DNA of 64,000 nt from NCBI GenBank assembly GCA_038030265.1, contig CM075937.1:27384198-27448197 (forward strand), written 5' to 3'. The position numbers were made by a program, and so were the translations under genes. Each line of letters begins with the position of its first letter. Position 1 is the first letter of the stretch. The DNA is from Corythucha ciliata. Its lineage: Eukaryota; Arthropoda; Insecta; Hemiptera; Tingidae. Positions 54,613-64,000 of the stretch are shown one piece after another. The notes under the pieces were generated by a model that searched no databases, was not told the DNA's origin, and saw only the letters and a program-made list of their open reading frames with translations.

Positions 54613-55365
54613 AAAAATGCGATTTCATATAATGGATAGCTCACCTCCGCCTCCAGAAGTCTAAATCCTGAAGTGTTTAGAGGATTTCCATAATTTGATA
54701 ACGTTTCTTCGCCACACGCGACTTGAGTCGAGTAATTGAGGGGGTGATTCTGTAACTTGCAAAATTTACGTCTCGTAACTGGGTAGGAGGGGGAGAGGAT
54801 GTACCCCGTTGCCTTGGTTTTTCCACACATTTCTTAAGAATTTATTATTTTTTCTTCGAGACCACACATTCTCGCGTGAAAATTCCGCAGTTCAATTTAC
54901 TAAGTATCGTAAAAACCATGGCAACGAGGTACCTCCCTCGCCCTTCTTCAATTTTACGACACGTAAACTTTGAAATTTACAGAATAACCCCCCAGTATTA
55001 TTATGGTTAAAATTCTGAGGCAAGAACACCAGTCTCGTGGACTATTATTCAAAAAATGGTGAACAATTGCCGGTTTCTTCAGAACCCCTGTATTTTTGTG
55101 TTCATGTTCCACACTGTCGGGTACGGAATTAATGAACAAGTTTCATGTAGGCCAAATGGTGGCTGGCCGGAGGTGCGACGATGGATACAACCAATTAGAA
55201 GTAAGATGGGATGATCTCGTCGCGTAGAAACAATTTATTGGTACCGGTTTCGGACGACTGTAGCTATTTTCAACTCTGTGATCTGTGTGTAAAACGATTT
55301 TTATTCGAAGGCGAAGTAATCCCAGAATGAAAGGATTCTTTTGTTACATGATTTTTTGACTAATG

Positions 55366-55518
55366 TAAAGCGGCCCATACATACATGTACAATAAATATT
55401 GCGCAAACTAGGGGTTGTACAATAAAATTGAACTGTATTGATAATTGTAAAATGTTTGAATTGTAGTATTGTAAAAAATTTATAGCGCAACAATTATTGT
55501 ACGTGTATGGACCCCTTA
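55366..55518. mobile_element. ~153-bp hairpin MITE, TIR GTAAAGCGGCCCATACATAC
   Basis: The left end AAGCGGCCCATACATACATG and right end GTACGTGTATGGACCCCTT pair, with AT-rich ACAATA arms inside. A partial relative is at 22076-22150. Confidence 0.8.
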
Positions 55519-55686
55519 AAAATTTTGATGAGGTCGGCGAAACGTTACAACAATATAAAGCTGGCTCCACACATGCGGTATTTGCCCAAGATTATTATAC
55601 TAATAGAGAGGTAGCGCCGCAACTAATTGATGAGGGGAAATCCCCCCAAAAACGCGTCATAGGGTATGCGAAAAAATACCTTTCTT

Positions 55687-55828
55687 TAAGGCCCGTTCAC
55701 AAGCTCTATGTTTTCTTTGTGTGGTGTCCATGCAACCTATCAAAATGCTTCATTTTTTGAGGGAATGAATTTGTTTGGTTGCATAGATCCCACACAACGC
55801 AAACATAGAGCTTGTGAACGGGCCTTTA
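55687..55828. mobile_element. ~140-bp hairpin MITE, TIR TTAAGGCCCGTTCACAAGCT
   Basis: TTAAGGCCCGTTCACAAGCT, CTATG is matched almost perfectly by CATAGAGCTTGTGAACGGGC, CTTTAA. The loop region TGCAACCTATCAAAATG / TTTGGTTGCATAG matches the hairpins at 14670-15003 and 21249-21389. Confidence 0.9.
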
Positions 55829-55972
55829 AGCCCTGTTCACACGATGCAATGTTTGAAGCTAAATAGCATGCTGGATTTTTAAAAACATCCGGTCACTGCC
55901 AAGGAACATATGTTTTTAAAAAACCAGCGTGCAATATAGCTTCAAACATTGCACCGTGTGAACAGGGCTTTA
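55829..55972. mobile_element. ~144-bp hairpin MITE, TIR AAGCCCTGTTCACACGATGC
   Basis: AAGCCCTGTTCACACGATGC with AATGTTTGAAGCTA is mirrored by TAGCTTCAAACATTGCACCG and TGTGAACAGGGCTT. It abuts the previous hairpin without spacer. It differs in interior from its neighbour but has the same style of terminus. Confidence 0.9.
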
Positions 55973-56605
55973 CACACATGATCAGATTATAATTTAAAAA
56001 ATTTCAATTTGCATACCCGATGACGCGTTATTTACAGGTCCCCCCCCCCCAAATTTTCTTACGGCGCTACCACTGTAGTATTGGCGATTGTAGCTAAGGG
56101 ATACGATATCTGGCGGCGTTTCAGAGAAACATTGAGTCCGGTACTCCATGTGATTTGTTGTTGTCGTTTGACAACAAACTACAACGAAGGTTTTCTACAA
56201 TAAGGAAGTTCATGTATCAAAAATGTTGGTCAGTGATACTTTATTACTGTGAACTACGGCTGAATAATCCGACAGTGACGAGAAGGCCTCGATATTGTAC
56301 CTTTGGCATCACCGAATCAAGAAAACAAGGTTGTGCGGGTGCGCAGTACACCCGTGAAGAAATTTTCACTGTCGGCTATTTTGTGGTGCAAGAAAACTCG
56401 AAAACACCGATTCAAAAACGTTTTCGACCATTTTGCTGAACCCGTGCCGTTCTCTGAGCACTAAAACGAAACGGAGAGCTGGCGAGTACCAAAAAAAAAA
56501 AATGACAAGGTGCCGTTGGGATGTCTCTCAAGGGTGAATCCAGAGAAAACTGCTGTGTCTTCGGTTGCTCTCCCCGTCGTGACTGAGACACAACATTGTC
56601 ATTTC

Positions 56606-56735
56606 ATTGTTTCCCTAAAATTGAGGGTTCAACGGTGTCAGTTATCAATTAGCCCATTGTTGGGAGAAAGTTGACCGCTGGAAGGCTTGGGATCTTGCTT
56701 GACGTTTGAGTATAAATGTATCAGAAACCAAGTTC
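56606..56735 (+). repeat. Dispersed repeat, second copy of 21905-22040
   Basis: It shares TTGAGGGTTCAACGGTG, GGGAGAAAGT(C/T)GACCG and GGCTTGGGA(T/G)CTTG with 21905-22040. Confidence 0.65.
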
Positions 56736-56879
56736 GTCCGTTCTCGTCACTTTAGGCCAACTGACTACTTTTTTCCTGGTATGTTACGGACGTTGACCAC
56801 GAAAAAACACTTTAAAAAAACACAAAACTTGTTATCATTTAACATATTAAGGAACCTTTAAAGACGAGTAGACGCATAC

Positions 56880-56998
56880 GGCGCCATGTTCGTTCTTATC
56901 AGTTTAATAAGAATGGTTGGGGGTGGTTTGTTGATATCAACAAAACATCAACTAAAGGAGGATTTTACAAGACTGATAATTGATAAGAGCGAACATGG
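56880..56998. repeat. ~120-bp hairpin
   Basis: CGCCATGTTCGTTCTTATCA pairs with TGATAAGAGCGAACATGGCG, with a partly paired interior. It is probably a small MITE. Confidence 0.8.
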
Positions 56999-57486
56999 CG
57001 TCTGTGATTTTACCTGTCTGATTATAGGTTCTCTAAACATATGTGGGGAGTACCGGTTTCATTATCACACGACACTAACGCCGCTAGTGATAGCTACAAT
57101 CGCCAATAGTAACCTTGGTATTTGCCAAATAACGAGCAAAATATTTTTCAATTTTCAGTTGGTCGGTTTCTAGGCAATGCTAGAAATTAATTATTATTTT
57201 GCTCGTTATTTGGCAAACACCGCATGTGTGGAGCCGCCTTAATAATAATAAAATAACGACAAAAATTTGCCCATTGTGGTCGATATTATTTCATTTTTTA
57301 AACCATTAATGATGAATTTCACCTCCAGGAGTTCGGTTGGAGATACCAAACTCTAACATTGTTTACATAAATTCTGACGCATTTTTTTCGTTAATGCTGA
57401 GTTACTCAAACCTTAACTCTCCACCACTAAAATAAAAGTAAATGAAAATATGGGTGATAAATTCATTTTGAATACCCTTGTTATCT

Positions 57487-58160
57487 TCATACATCGTCGT
57501 AAGGAACTAAAACGTCCCCGTGCTTGCAGCACATGCCAAAGACCCATAGCCCTTGAACTCTAGCGCCGTTATTCCGTTGATCGTCGTCATCGTTGCCGGA
57601 TGCGTCTGAATCGCCCTGCTGAGCCTCTGGGAGAAGTCGTCGGTCACTTGCCAAAAGTCGGCCTCTGTTGTATTTCCTCTTTCCCTGGAAAAGGGATTCA
57701 GCAATTTGAACCACTACGCCTCGGCCACCCATTTTCGAACGGCTCTCGAAAAATTCTACGCAAATACATCACGGCACAAATTGTACCAGTCAACCACAGT
57801 ACTAGCTGCCCTACCACTCCAAACACTTGCGTCTTTAACTTTAACGAAATTGCACCAAAACCAAACCAGTTCAACAATATTGCACAAACAAACCCGCTAT
57901 TGCACCGCCCGTTCCGGTCATAATACGTGCAAAATTTATTCGTTTTCCTGATTGAGCAATACGTTTGGCAGCCCCTTTTACTACATCTCAATGCTTTCGT
58001 TTTTACCATTTGACCATCGGAAACAAGTTTTCGAGTCGACCGTAGTACCTCCTTCAAATTTCCTCCGTACTCAACACCATTCCGCACTTTACGACACTTC
58101 TCTTGTTCCGGATCACGCCTTTTAATTGTAGGAACGTAACACAAGTTTCGTCGTCTACAA
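57487..58160 (-). pseudogene. Merlin/ISXO2-like transposase fossil
   Basis: Minus-strand blocks in three frames line up with the ISXO2-like DDE transposase of Merlin/IS1016 elements. ALRCSKRGCQTYCSIRK is the zinc-ribbon-like cysteine block. TVVDWYNLCRDVF precedes the catalytic core. VVVQIAESLFQGKRKYNRGRLL corresponds to the conserved (V/I)DES-F-KRKYNRGR block, here with the first catalytic aspartate replaced by alanine (IAES). GLWVFGMCCKHGDVLVPYDD corresponds to the next strand pair. Several frameshifts, at least two stops, an insertion after RGRLL and loss of the C-terminal catalytic part make it inactive. The enzyme would cut and paste a Merlin DNA transposon; terminal repeats were not identified. 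Overlapping frames with hydrophobic stretches here are by-products of the shifts. Confidence 0.8.
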
Positions 58161-58389
58161 TCACTTTCGTATATAATTTGCGGAGGAGCGTGATGTTACA
58201 GTGACCGGAGACAAGAGACTGGCTCGAAACTAAATCGGGAAGGAAAAGGATGAGCAGGGATCATAGAACAGGCGATAAGAAAGGTTAAAGATCGTTTAAT
58301 GAACGTTGAGATCGCACGCTTATTGCGAGAGCGCATATTGGAGCGCGAAAGTCCGATGAGATCGCATATACAAACGGTACCAATAAATG

Positions 58390-59757
58390 CAGGATAAATA
58401 AAAAACAACAACGAAGGCAGCTAGTCGAAACCACTCTCCGCAGGAACTCCTCGACGGAATACGGCGCGCTGCGAATAATAAGCCGACAAAGGTGGCCCTT
58501 GAAGCTGCCTAAAGCACAGCATAGGCTCCTTGAGAGAGGTAGGCAGCAAATTGAAGAGTTTGACACCAAGGCATTCCGGGTCAAAGCGTGAAGTAGTAGC
58601 CAGACATCAAGTTTCGGGGCCAAGTCGCCACCACGTCTTGTCTAGGGTTGCCAACTTTCTTCAGTGAGAAAAAAGTACTTTAGTCGAAAACTCGTTAAAA
58701 ATAAAGTATTTCCTAGAAAAAAAAGTACGCCAATACCTGATAATATTAAATGTGTAATACCTATATCCAGATTATGAGGTAATGTGATTTTGAATCTGCT
58801 GTGGCAATGAGAGAGAACGAGACGCGGTGAACATTGCATTGCACAAGATAGAACTGATTAAGTGATTAAATAAACTGAAAAAATAAAGATGAACTGTTCC
58901 TCATGGCTGCGTGGCAGCGTGGCTGCCTGCGGGTAGCGCTGCGCAGGAGATTCAGTAAACTTTTCACTACCAATAGCCAATAAAGACTATGAGTGAAGAC
59001 AGGAGAGGAAGTCTTTTTACGGAAAAAACCAGGCAGGACGAGTCACACCTCACACCTTCACTCACTTTTTTCCATTCAAAAAGTATAAGGTACAAAACAC
59101 GGAAATAAAGTACAATACTTTTTTTTAAAGTACGGTTGGCAACCCTAGGAGTAGGAGTGGGCGGAAGAATTGGTTTGCAATTCCGCAAGGCGGGACCGAA
59201 CATGAATGAGGACAGTAGATGTAGGCACCGTAGAAATACATGATACCCGCCCTCACAAATCACTCATGGCACGAGCGGCGGGGATCCACGCGAAACAAGA
59301 TGCGAACTGCTGCCTTCTGCATATAGAAAATTCTTTTGCCTCCAGACGAATTGCCCGATAAAGCAATGCCATAGGTCATACGCGAGTAAAACAGGCAGAA
59401 AAAACTTGACGCAGCACATCCTCTGATACCATGGCTCTTAGGCGGCGCAAGACGAAGATAGACTTCGAAAGCTGGGACGAGAGCTCCGCTATATGTCTAT
59501 CCCAAGATAACCAGGAATCGATGAACAACCCGAGAAACCTGACCGAGCCACCCGATGTCCTGAGGTTGAAGGGAAGATCCTGGGTCTTGTCTCCAGAACA
59601 AGTCGGTTCGCCAGACACCAAGACTGCACCAAGGCAGACGCGGACTCCAGCTCTCGTCGTCGAGATCGTCGGCATAGACGAACATCTCAGACAGCGGAGG
59701 AGAGAACTAAAGACACAGGTCGTTCACATATAATAGAAAAAGCAGAGGACCCATTTG
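58390..59757 (-). pseudogene. LINE fragment (RT catalytic region to C-terminus), interrupted by a MITE
   Basis: The minus strand reads GPLLFLLYVNDLC, then the catalytic FVYADDLDD (about 59660-59690), then SVRFLGLFIDSWLSWDRHIA and KSIFVLRRLRAMVSEDVLR. ALSGNSSGGKRIFYMQKAAV follows towards 59230. A 507-bp MITE interrupts it (58642-59148), after which the protein resumes with TRRGGDLAPKLDVW and KLFNLLPTSLKEP, the usual end of such LINE polymerases. The element is 5'-truncated at about 59757 and has frameshifts and stops. This is a third LINE lineage in the window. Confidence 0.8.
58642..59148. mobile_element. 507-bp MITE, TIR CTAGGGTTGCCAAC, nested in a LINE
   Basis: The ends CTAGGGTTGCCAAC and GTTGGCAACCCTAG are perfect inverses. 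Subterminal AAAAGTAC(T/G) words recur on both sides. Removing it re-joins the LINE reading frame (HSY then TRRGG), which proves insertion into a pre-existing LINE. GGGTTGCCAAC ends are common in hAT-type elements, but no 8-bp duplication is clear. The interior has no transposase. Confidence 0.85.
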
Positions 59758-59759
59758 GT

Positions 59760-60276
59760 TCTAACCGGTTTTCTTTTAGGCACCGATATAAACAACTTAT
59801 CGGGAGTCGAAAATGTAGTGTTTTGACATTGTGGCTCAAAACAAAACAATATTTATTATTCTTTTTCTTATCCATTGTCACTAAAGAGCGAAGACCGGAA
59901 AGAAAAATTAACCAACCACACTGTTGACAACGACTCATGGCAATCACAACTTGGCTTTCATAAGCGTACCAAGTATTACTGAGCAAAACGAGTGGGATAT
60001 TTACTATCAGATATCAAGAAATAAATTTCTCAAAATCTCACATAGGAGAGGAGGGAAGTCGAGCAAAACAAACAGCTTATCCAGGACTCGCTGAAGGTAT
60101 GAAGGTGTCGAGGAAATAGAGCGAAAGGCAGGAGTTCTGAAAAGAACGCTTGAAATGAGACGGGAATTGAGACCCTATAAGAAAATTGGCGCAAGAAGAG
60201 AAGAAAAAGAGGAAATCAGGAAAAATCGGAACACAGAAACACGAGCAGCACAATTACACAACACAGCACAATCCGT
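59760..60276. other. Intergenic DNA, nothing recognised
   Basis: No frame with known motifs and no repeat structure noticed. Confidence 0.45.
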
Positions 60277-60563
60277 AAAGCCCCTTTTACACGAGTAAGT
60301 TTTTTGATCAAAGTAGCCATTTTGAAAAAAATTAACAGATGTTCCTTGCCTGAAATTGACTGTTTGTGATAGGATTGAACATATTTTTGAACAAAAAACT
60401 TAGGCCCGTATGCTATAAGTCGTTCCTCGACTCCAACCTACCTCACAAACTGTAGAATCACATGTTATTTTATAATTTTTCCAGTTTGGGAGGGAGCTTT
60501 GAGGTTGAGGAAAATTCGAGGAACGACTTGACAAACGGGCCTTACTCGTGTAAAAGGGGCCTA
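60277..60563. mobile_element. Nested hairpin MITEs, TIR AAGCCCCTTTTACACGAGTA
   Basis: The outer ends AAAGCCCCTTTTACACGAGT and ACTCGTGTAAAAGGGGCCT pair. Inside, 60401-60544 is a second hairpin (TTAGGCCCGTATGCTATAAG, TCGTTCCTCGA / TCGAGGAACGACTTGACAAA, CGGGCCTTA). The inner element is the younger insertion. Confidence 0.85.
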
Positions 60564-61024
60564 AAACGGCAATGCAAATTAACTCAATCCCGACTCCGAC
60601 TCAATCAAGATGCATGAGAGAGAAGGTTATTGCTAGGTTGCGTCCTTGCCTCATTTCATGATTATGAGCTTGTGAAACATTAACATTATTTTGCGCTTCA
60701 CGCTAAACATAAATATCCGAATAAAAATAATGCAAACGACATCGAAAAGCATGTAGTAGTGAGTGTGAGGGACGGGTCCACCGCGTCAGCCAGTTCAACT
60801 ACGTCACTGTTAGTCGCCCAATCAGAAGACGTTTTCGTGGCATAAAAAATAACGATTTTTTAATGCTAATGAGGAAGTTTCATGGGTCAGAACTTATTCA
60901 TAAATCTATTTTTTAAGGTTTATTTATGCTAAAATAGAGCATAAATCGTGATCCGTTCGTAAAATAACCCAACAGTTAATAAATACGTGATTTTTGAAGT
61001 TGTAGGTCATTTCAAACACGCCAG
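60564..61024. other. Intergenic DNA, nothing recognised
   Basis: Short AT-rich spacer between two MITEs, with no gene signal. Confidence 0.45.
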
Positions 61025-61271
61025 CTATAGTCGGATCGGCGAAATAATGTGCATGAGTGGTTGGAGGCCATAAGCCCGCTTTTTCCCTCTCTTAACGTGG
61101 TTCTCTACTTCTCCTCTTATTATCAAACAACTGCAACCAATAACAGAGAGTTATACCGATAAAATAGGAGAGGCTCCTCTCAGATGATGGTGTGGTAGCG
61201 GTAAGTCATGTGGGTTCAGGGAAAAGAGAGAGGGTAATTTCATGCACATTCTTACACCGATCCGACTATAA
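61025..61271. mobile_element. ~247-bp MITE, second copy of the CTATAGTCGGATCGG family
   Basis: It has the same ends and interior as 2235-2478, in the same orientation, with about a dozen differences. The right end reads ACCGATCCGACTATA. Confidence 0.85.
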
Positions 61272-61537
61272 AGCCGTGTACACACGGAGACTTTTCTGTC
61301 CTGTCTTTTATTGTAGCTGGTGTTTTAAGTAGTTAAAAACATTAAAAGTGAAGTTTTAGGTTTGTTTGGTTGAATGATAGTTCAAGAAATTGAATTATTT
61401 CTTTTTTATTATCCTCATTTTGAAGCCCATGGAGGGGCTTAGTATGAAATTATTCGCACATATTTGAAGCATTTTTATTACCCCCTCTCTTAAACTTTCT
61501 GCTGAAGTGAAACAAAAAACCAAAATGCTTCGTTTGT

Positions 61538-62530
61538 AGTCTAGTAAACGAATGCATCTTAGAAAGGCATACCTAGCTTGAACCAGCTGGTAACTCTAAA
61601 GTTGTGATTGGGATTTGTTCGGAGGGGTCTGCAGATGGCGTACTCCAAAGTCCCTGCCTCTAGCCCACGAGCTAGCTGCTGGACGTAGCAAAACGAGCAT
61701 AATTTTTCACTTTATTACCTGTAGTTCGTAAACTGTAGGTCCCACCCAAAAACTCGTAAGATAACAAAACAAAGTTGACAAAATTCCTCAAAAATTAGTC
61801 TTCGACAAGTTTTTTGTAGCTTCAACCGCTTAAGAGATAATAGCGTTAAAAGAGACACTATTCTCGAACCCCTTCACTGCTTTTTGTGAACAATGCGTTG
61901 TAGCGTCCTCGCCGTTGACGTTACGACATTGATGCATATCAAAGAAGTTAATCAACATGATATTCTTTTTACAAAAAACAAAAATGATACTCGCTCATCT
62001 CCAATAGGTGTCGAGATACACGCAGTAGAAGAAATTGTATTCTTCTACTTGGAATACAATAATAGAAGAATACTTCTTGTATTCTGCGAGTATCATTTTT
62101 GTTTTTTGTAAAGAGAATTTCATGATGATTAACTTCTTTGCTATACATCAATTTCGTAACGTCAACGGCGAGGACGCTACAACGCATTGTTCACAAAAAG
62201 CAGTGAAGGGGTTCGAGAATAGTGTCTCTTTTAACGCTATTATATCTTAAGCGGTTGAAGCTACAAAAAAAACTTGTCGAAGACTAATTTTTGAGGAATT
62301 TTGTCAACTTTTTTTTGTTATCCCATAAGTTTTTGGGTGGGACCTACAGTTTACGAACTACAGGTAATAAAGTGAAAAATTATGCTCGTTTTGCTACGTC
62401 CAGCAGCTAGCTCGTGGGCTAGAGGCGGGAACTTTTGAGCACGCCATCTGCGGACCCCTCCGAACAAATCCCAATCACAACTTTAGAGTTACCAGCTGGT
62501 TCAATCTACTACCTTTCTTTTACTAGACTA
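61538..62530. repeat. ~1-kb long palindrome (fold-back element)
   Basis: The left arm (61538 to about 62035) is mirrored by the right arm (to 62530) with high identity. Examples are TAGTCTAGTAAA / TTTACTAGACTA, AACCAGCTGGTAACTCTAAA and its inverse, and TTACGAACTACAGGTAATAA and its inverse. There is almost no spacer. Frames such as MRCSVLAVDVT appear on both strands only because of the symmetry. A transcript would form ~490 bp of double-stranded RNA. No transposase is present and a target duplication was not resolved. Confidence 0.9.
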
Positions 62531-64000
62531 TTGAACCAAGTTTAAACACTGAAATATATTGCCATATGGGCAGGCAAGTACTTGCGCAAGAAATGTCCGA
62601 CTTTTTCCCAGATTTGTTTCAAGACCTTTTTTTCTGGCAGCATTCTACCTTCTAGAGGTTTGGGGAACTGAACAGATGATACCTCGATCCCCGTCCTATC
62701 CTTCCTCGTCTTCTTTTCTCTTCTTAATTCTGGATTTATTAAATTACCTAATTAATTAAAATGTGGCCATTAATGTGCGTGGGGACATTAGATTTCTTAA
62801 AAGGGTCAAACAGTAAAAAAGTGCGTCGTGTGCCTCCAGCACAGAATATTGGGCAAAAAATGAAGGCCCAGATTGGCAAGGACGACTCTTGAGTCTTGGC
62901 TACTATGCAGGGTACAGAGGCACCTTCCCTGCCCGGTTTCGGTTCATGGCGCAAGCCACATTCCCAGCTCAGAAAGACCCACCTCCACGTCGTGCCTCTC
63001 GGGCGCGGGTGGCTGGCCACCAGTTACGGCTAACGAGCCGAGCTGAGTGATGGGACCGACTCTGCTGGGGAGTCTGGGCCAAAGATGGGGTACAGGCCAG
63101 GTAAGGGCCGGCAACGGCCTAGGTACTGGCCACATCTTAAGGAGATCCGTAGCAGGGTACAGGGCTGTGTTTGCTGTCATGATGGGCAAATCCTGCGCCA
63201 CCTGATGGCCACAAGGTTGAGGGTCTGGACTTCCGGACCCTCAACTTGATCAGTCGTTGAAAGAGTCTTCATTGTTCAGTAATTAAGTATATTGAACTTG
63301 ACTCAATAAACTCTACACGCAAAGAAGCTGATGTTCCAGTTCCGTCAAGTCGAATTTTATTATGTTATGCGGAATGAGCACGAGGAGTTCGAACTCGTGA
63401 CTAGAAGACTGAATCTCTCCTTCATGACCTCCAAGATGTCTATGATAAATGGTACGAATACTGTGATTCAAAGAAATCTTCAACAATCTCAGTCTGATCC
63501 GTCGAGGATCCGCTGAGTAATGAGAAGAGCGAGGCTCCTTGGTTTCAATAGATTGTGAGTTCAACAATACCTATAGTTTCTTCAAACATTGTTTTAAATT
63601 CTCGATTTGAGTTTCTTTTGATGATTTATGAAAAATAATGCTTCCCGGGCTCTTTTTCCTGTTTGTCACATTCAATTCAAGGCTTTGGAATGTACGCTCG
63701 TTGTAGCGCGTCATTTTAGCGCCTCTCGAAAACGCTTCCAGTGGACGACCGGCTTAAGGGAAATGGCTACAAATAAAGAACGCTTGCTGCGACGAAAGAT
63801 GACACTCTATACTCCTCCATGATCAGGATTTGTGCTCGATATTATCCTAACTCCGATGTAAAAGTGCTTAAGAATCCCCTTCCCCCCAAGACGGAAATCT
63901 CTAAATCCGTCCCTGTTACCGTATGTACCTACATTATTCCGACAGAAATTGTTTATTTTCAAGCCCGAAAAGTTTCTCCCATTTTAACTTAACGTGAATA
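62531..64000. other. Intergenic DNA with a GC-rich unidentified patch
   Basis: 62820-63245 is GC-rich (GGTACAGAGGCACC, GGGTGGCTGGCCACC, CTCAGCTCGGCTCG in complement) and compositionally foreign to its surroundings. It is possibly an untranslated part of a retroelement. Frames on both strands lack recognisable motifs. 63246-64000 is ordinary AT-rich DNA in which I see nothing. Confidence 0.4.

Larger units (their letters stand above)
55558..57240. mobile_element. ~1.68-kb inverted-repeat element, TIR GGCTCCACACATGCGGTATT
   Basis: GCTGGCTCCACACATGCGGT with ATTTGCC at 55563-55590 is inverted at 57196-57238 (TTTGGCAAACACCGCATGTG, TGGAGCCGCC). A second inverted pair lies inside (about 56062-56100 and 57073-57112: TATTGGCGATTGTAGCTA). 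Hairpins occur inside at 55687-55828, 55829-55972, 56880-56998 and 57118-57216. No transposase frame survives; it is either non-autonomous or a pile of nested insertions. Confidence 0.65.

Noticed and set aside
57698..58144. Membrane protein with hydrophobic segments
   Set aside because: The hydrophobic stretch appears only after a frameshift out of the transposase frame; neighbouring frames match Merlin blocks.
61893..62250. Small conserved protein on both strands
   Set aside because: The identical N-termini on opposite strands are a mirror effect of the ~1-kb palindrome.

Overview
This is a eukaryotic nuclear window, AT-rich and dominated by repeats. The gene models point to an arthropod, probably an insect. 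Two genes can be named. One is a Pointed-domain-only Ets cofactor of the Edl/Mae type, which is known from insects. The other is a prenylated Rab acceptor (PRA1/RABAC1). Coding exons are short and are separated by GT-AG introns, many only 57-90 nt long, alongside a few multi-kilobase introns. Fossils of Jockey/I-like LINEs, Ty3/gypsy, Penelope and Merlin elements and dozens of hairpin-forming DNA elements fit an arthropod. The species cannot be fixed from the sequence.

Layout. 1-1290: a fold-back repeat plus one unit of a ~295-bp repeat. 2235-2478: a MITE. 3765-4290: degenerate minisatellite. 4440-10740 (minus): a decayed full-length non-LTR retrotransposon split by a GC-rich insert. 10695-12870 (minus): a gutted Ty3/gypsy element. 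13195-14660: ~30-50 bp minisatellites. 14670-15003: a palindrome. 16408-25620 (plus): the edl/mae-like gene, with a proposed Inr+DPE promoter and an 8.7-kb first intron filled with repeats. 25832-32963 (minus): the PRA1 gene, convergent with the previous gene; its 6.4-kb intron carries a 5'-truncated LINE with a clean 13-bp target-site duplication. 33510-39515: hairpin elements, a GC-rich segment and a ~295-bp tandem array. 39996-50017 (plus): a candidate small gene followed by two multi-exon genes I cannot name, a 303-aa and a 493-aa product; a tRNA-Ala lies in an intron of the first, and a Penelope fragment and many MITEs lie in introns of the second. 50295-51310: the ~295-bp array again, inverted. 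51748-62530: hairpin elements, a Merlin transposase fossil, a third LINE fossil with a nested 507-bp MITE, and a ~1-kb palindrome. 62531-64000: no gene seen.

The reconstructed models for edl/mae, PRA1 and the two unnamed genes were built by hand from splice signals. In each, every exon phase is consistent from start codon to stop codon, which is the main support for the unnamed pair. The window's most unusual feature is the density and nesting of hairpin elements, many of them ending in variants of a GGCCC-N-TTCACACG-like terminus. This suggests unrelated non-autonomous families mobilised by one transposase system that is not encoded here.
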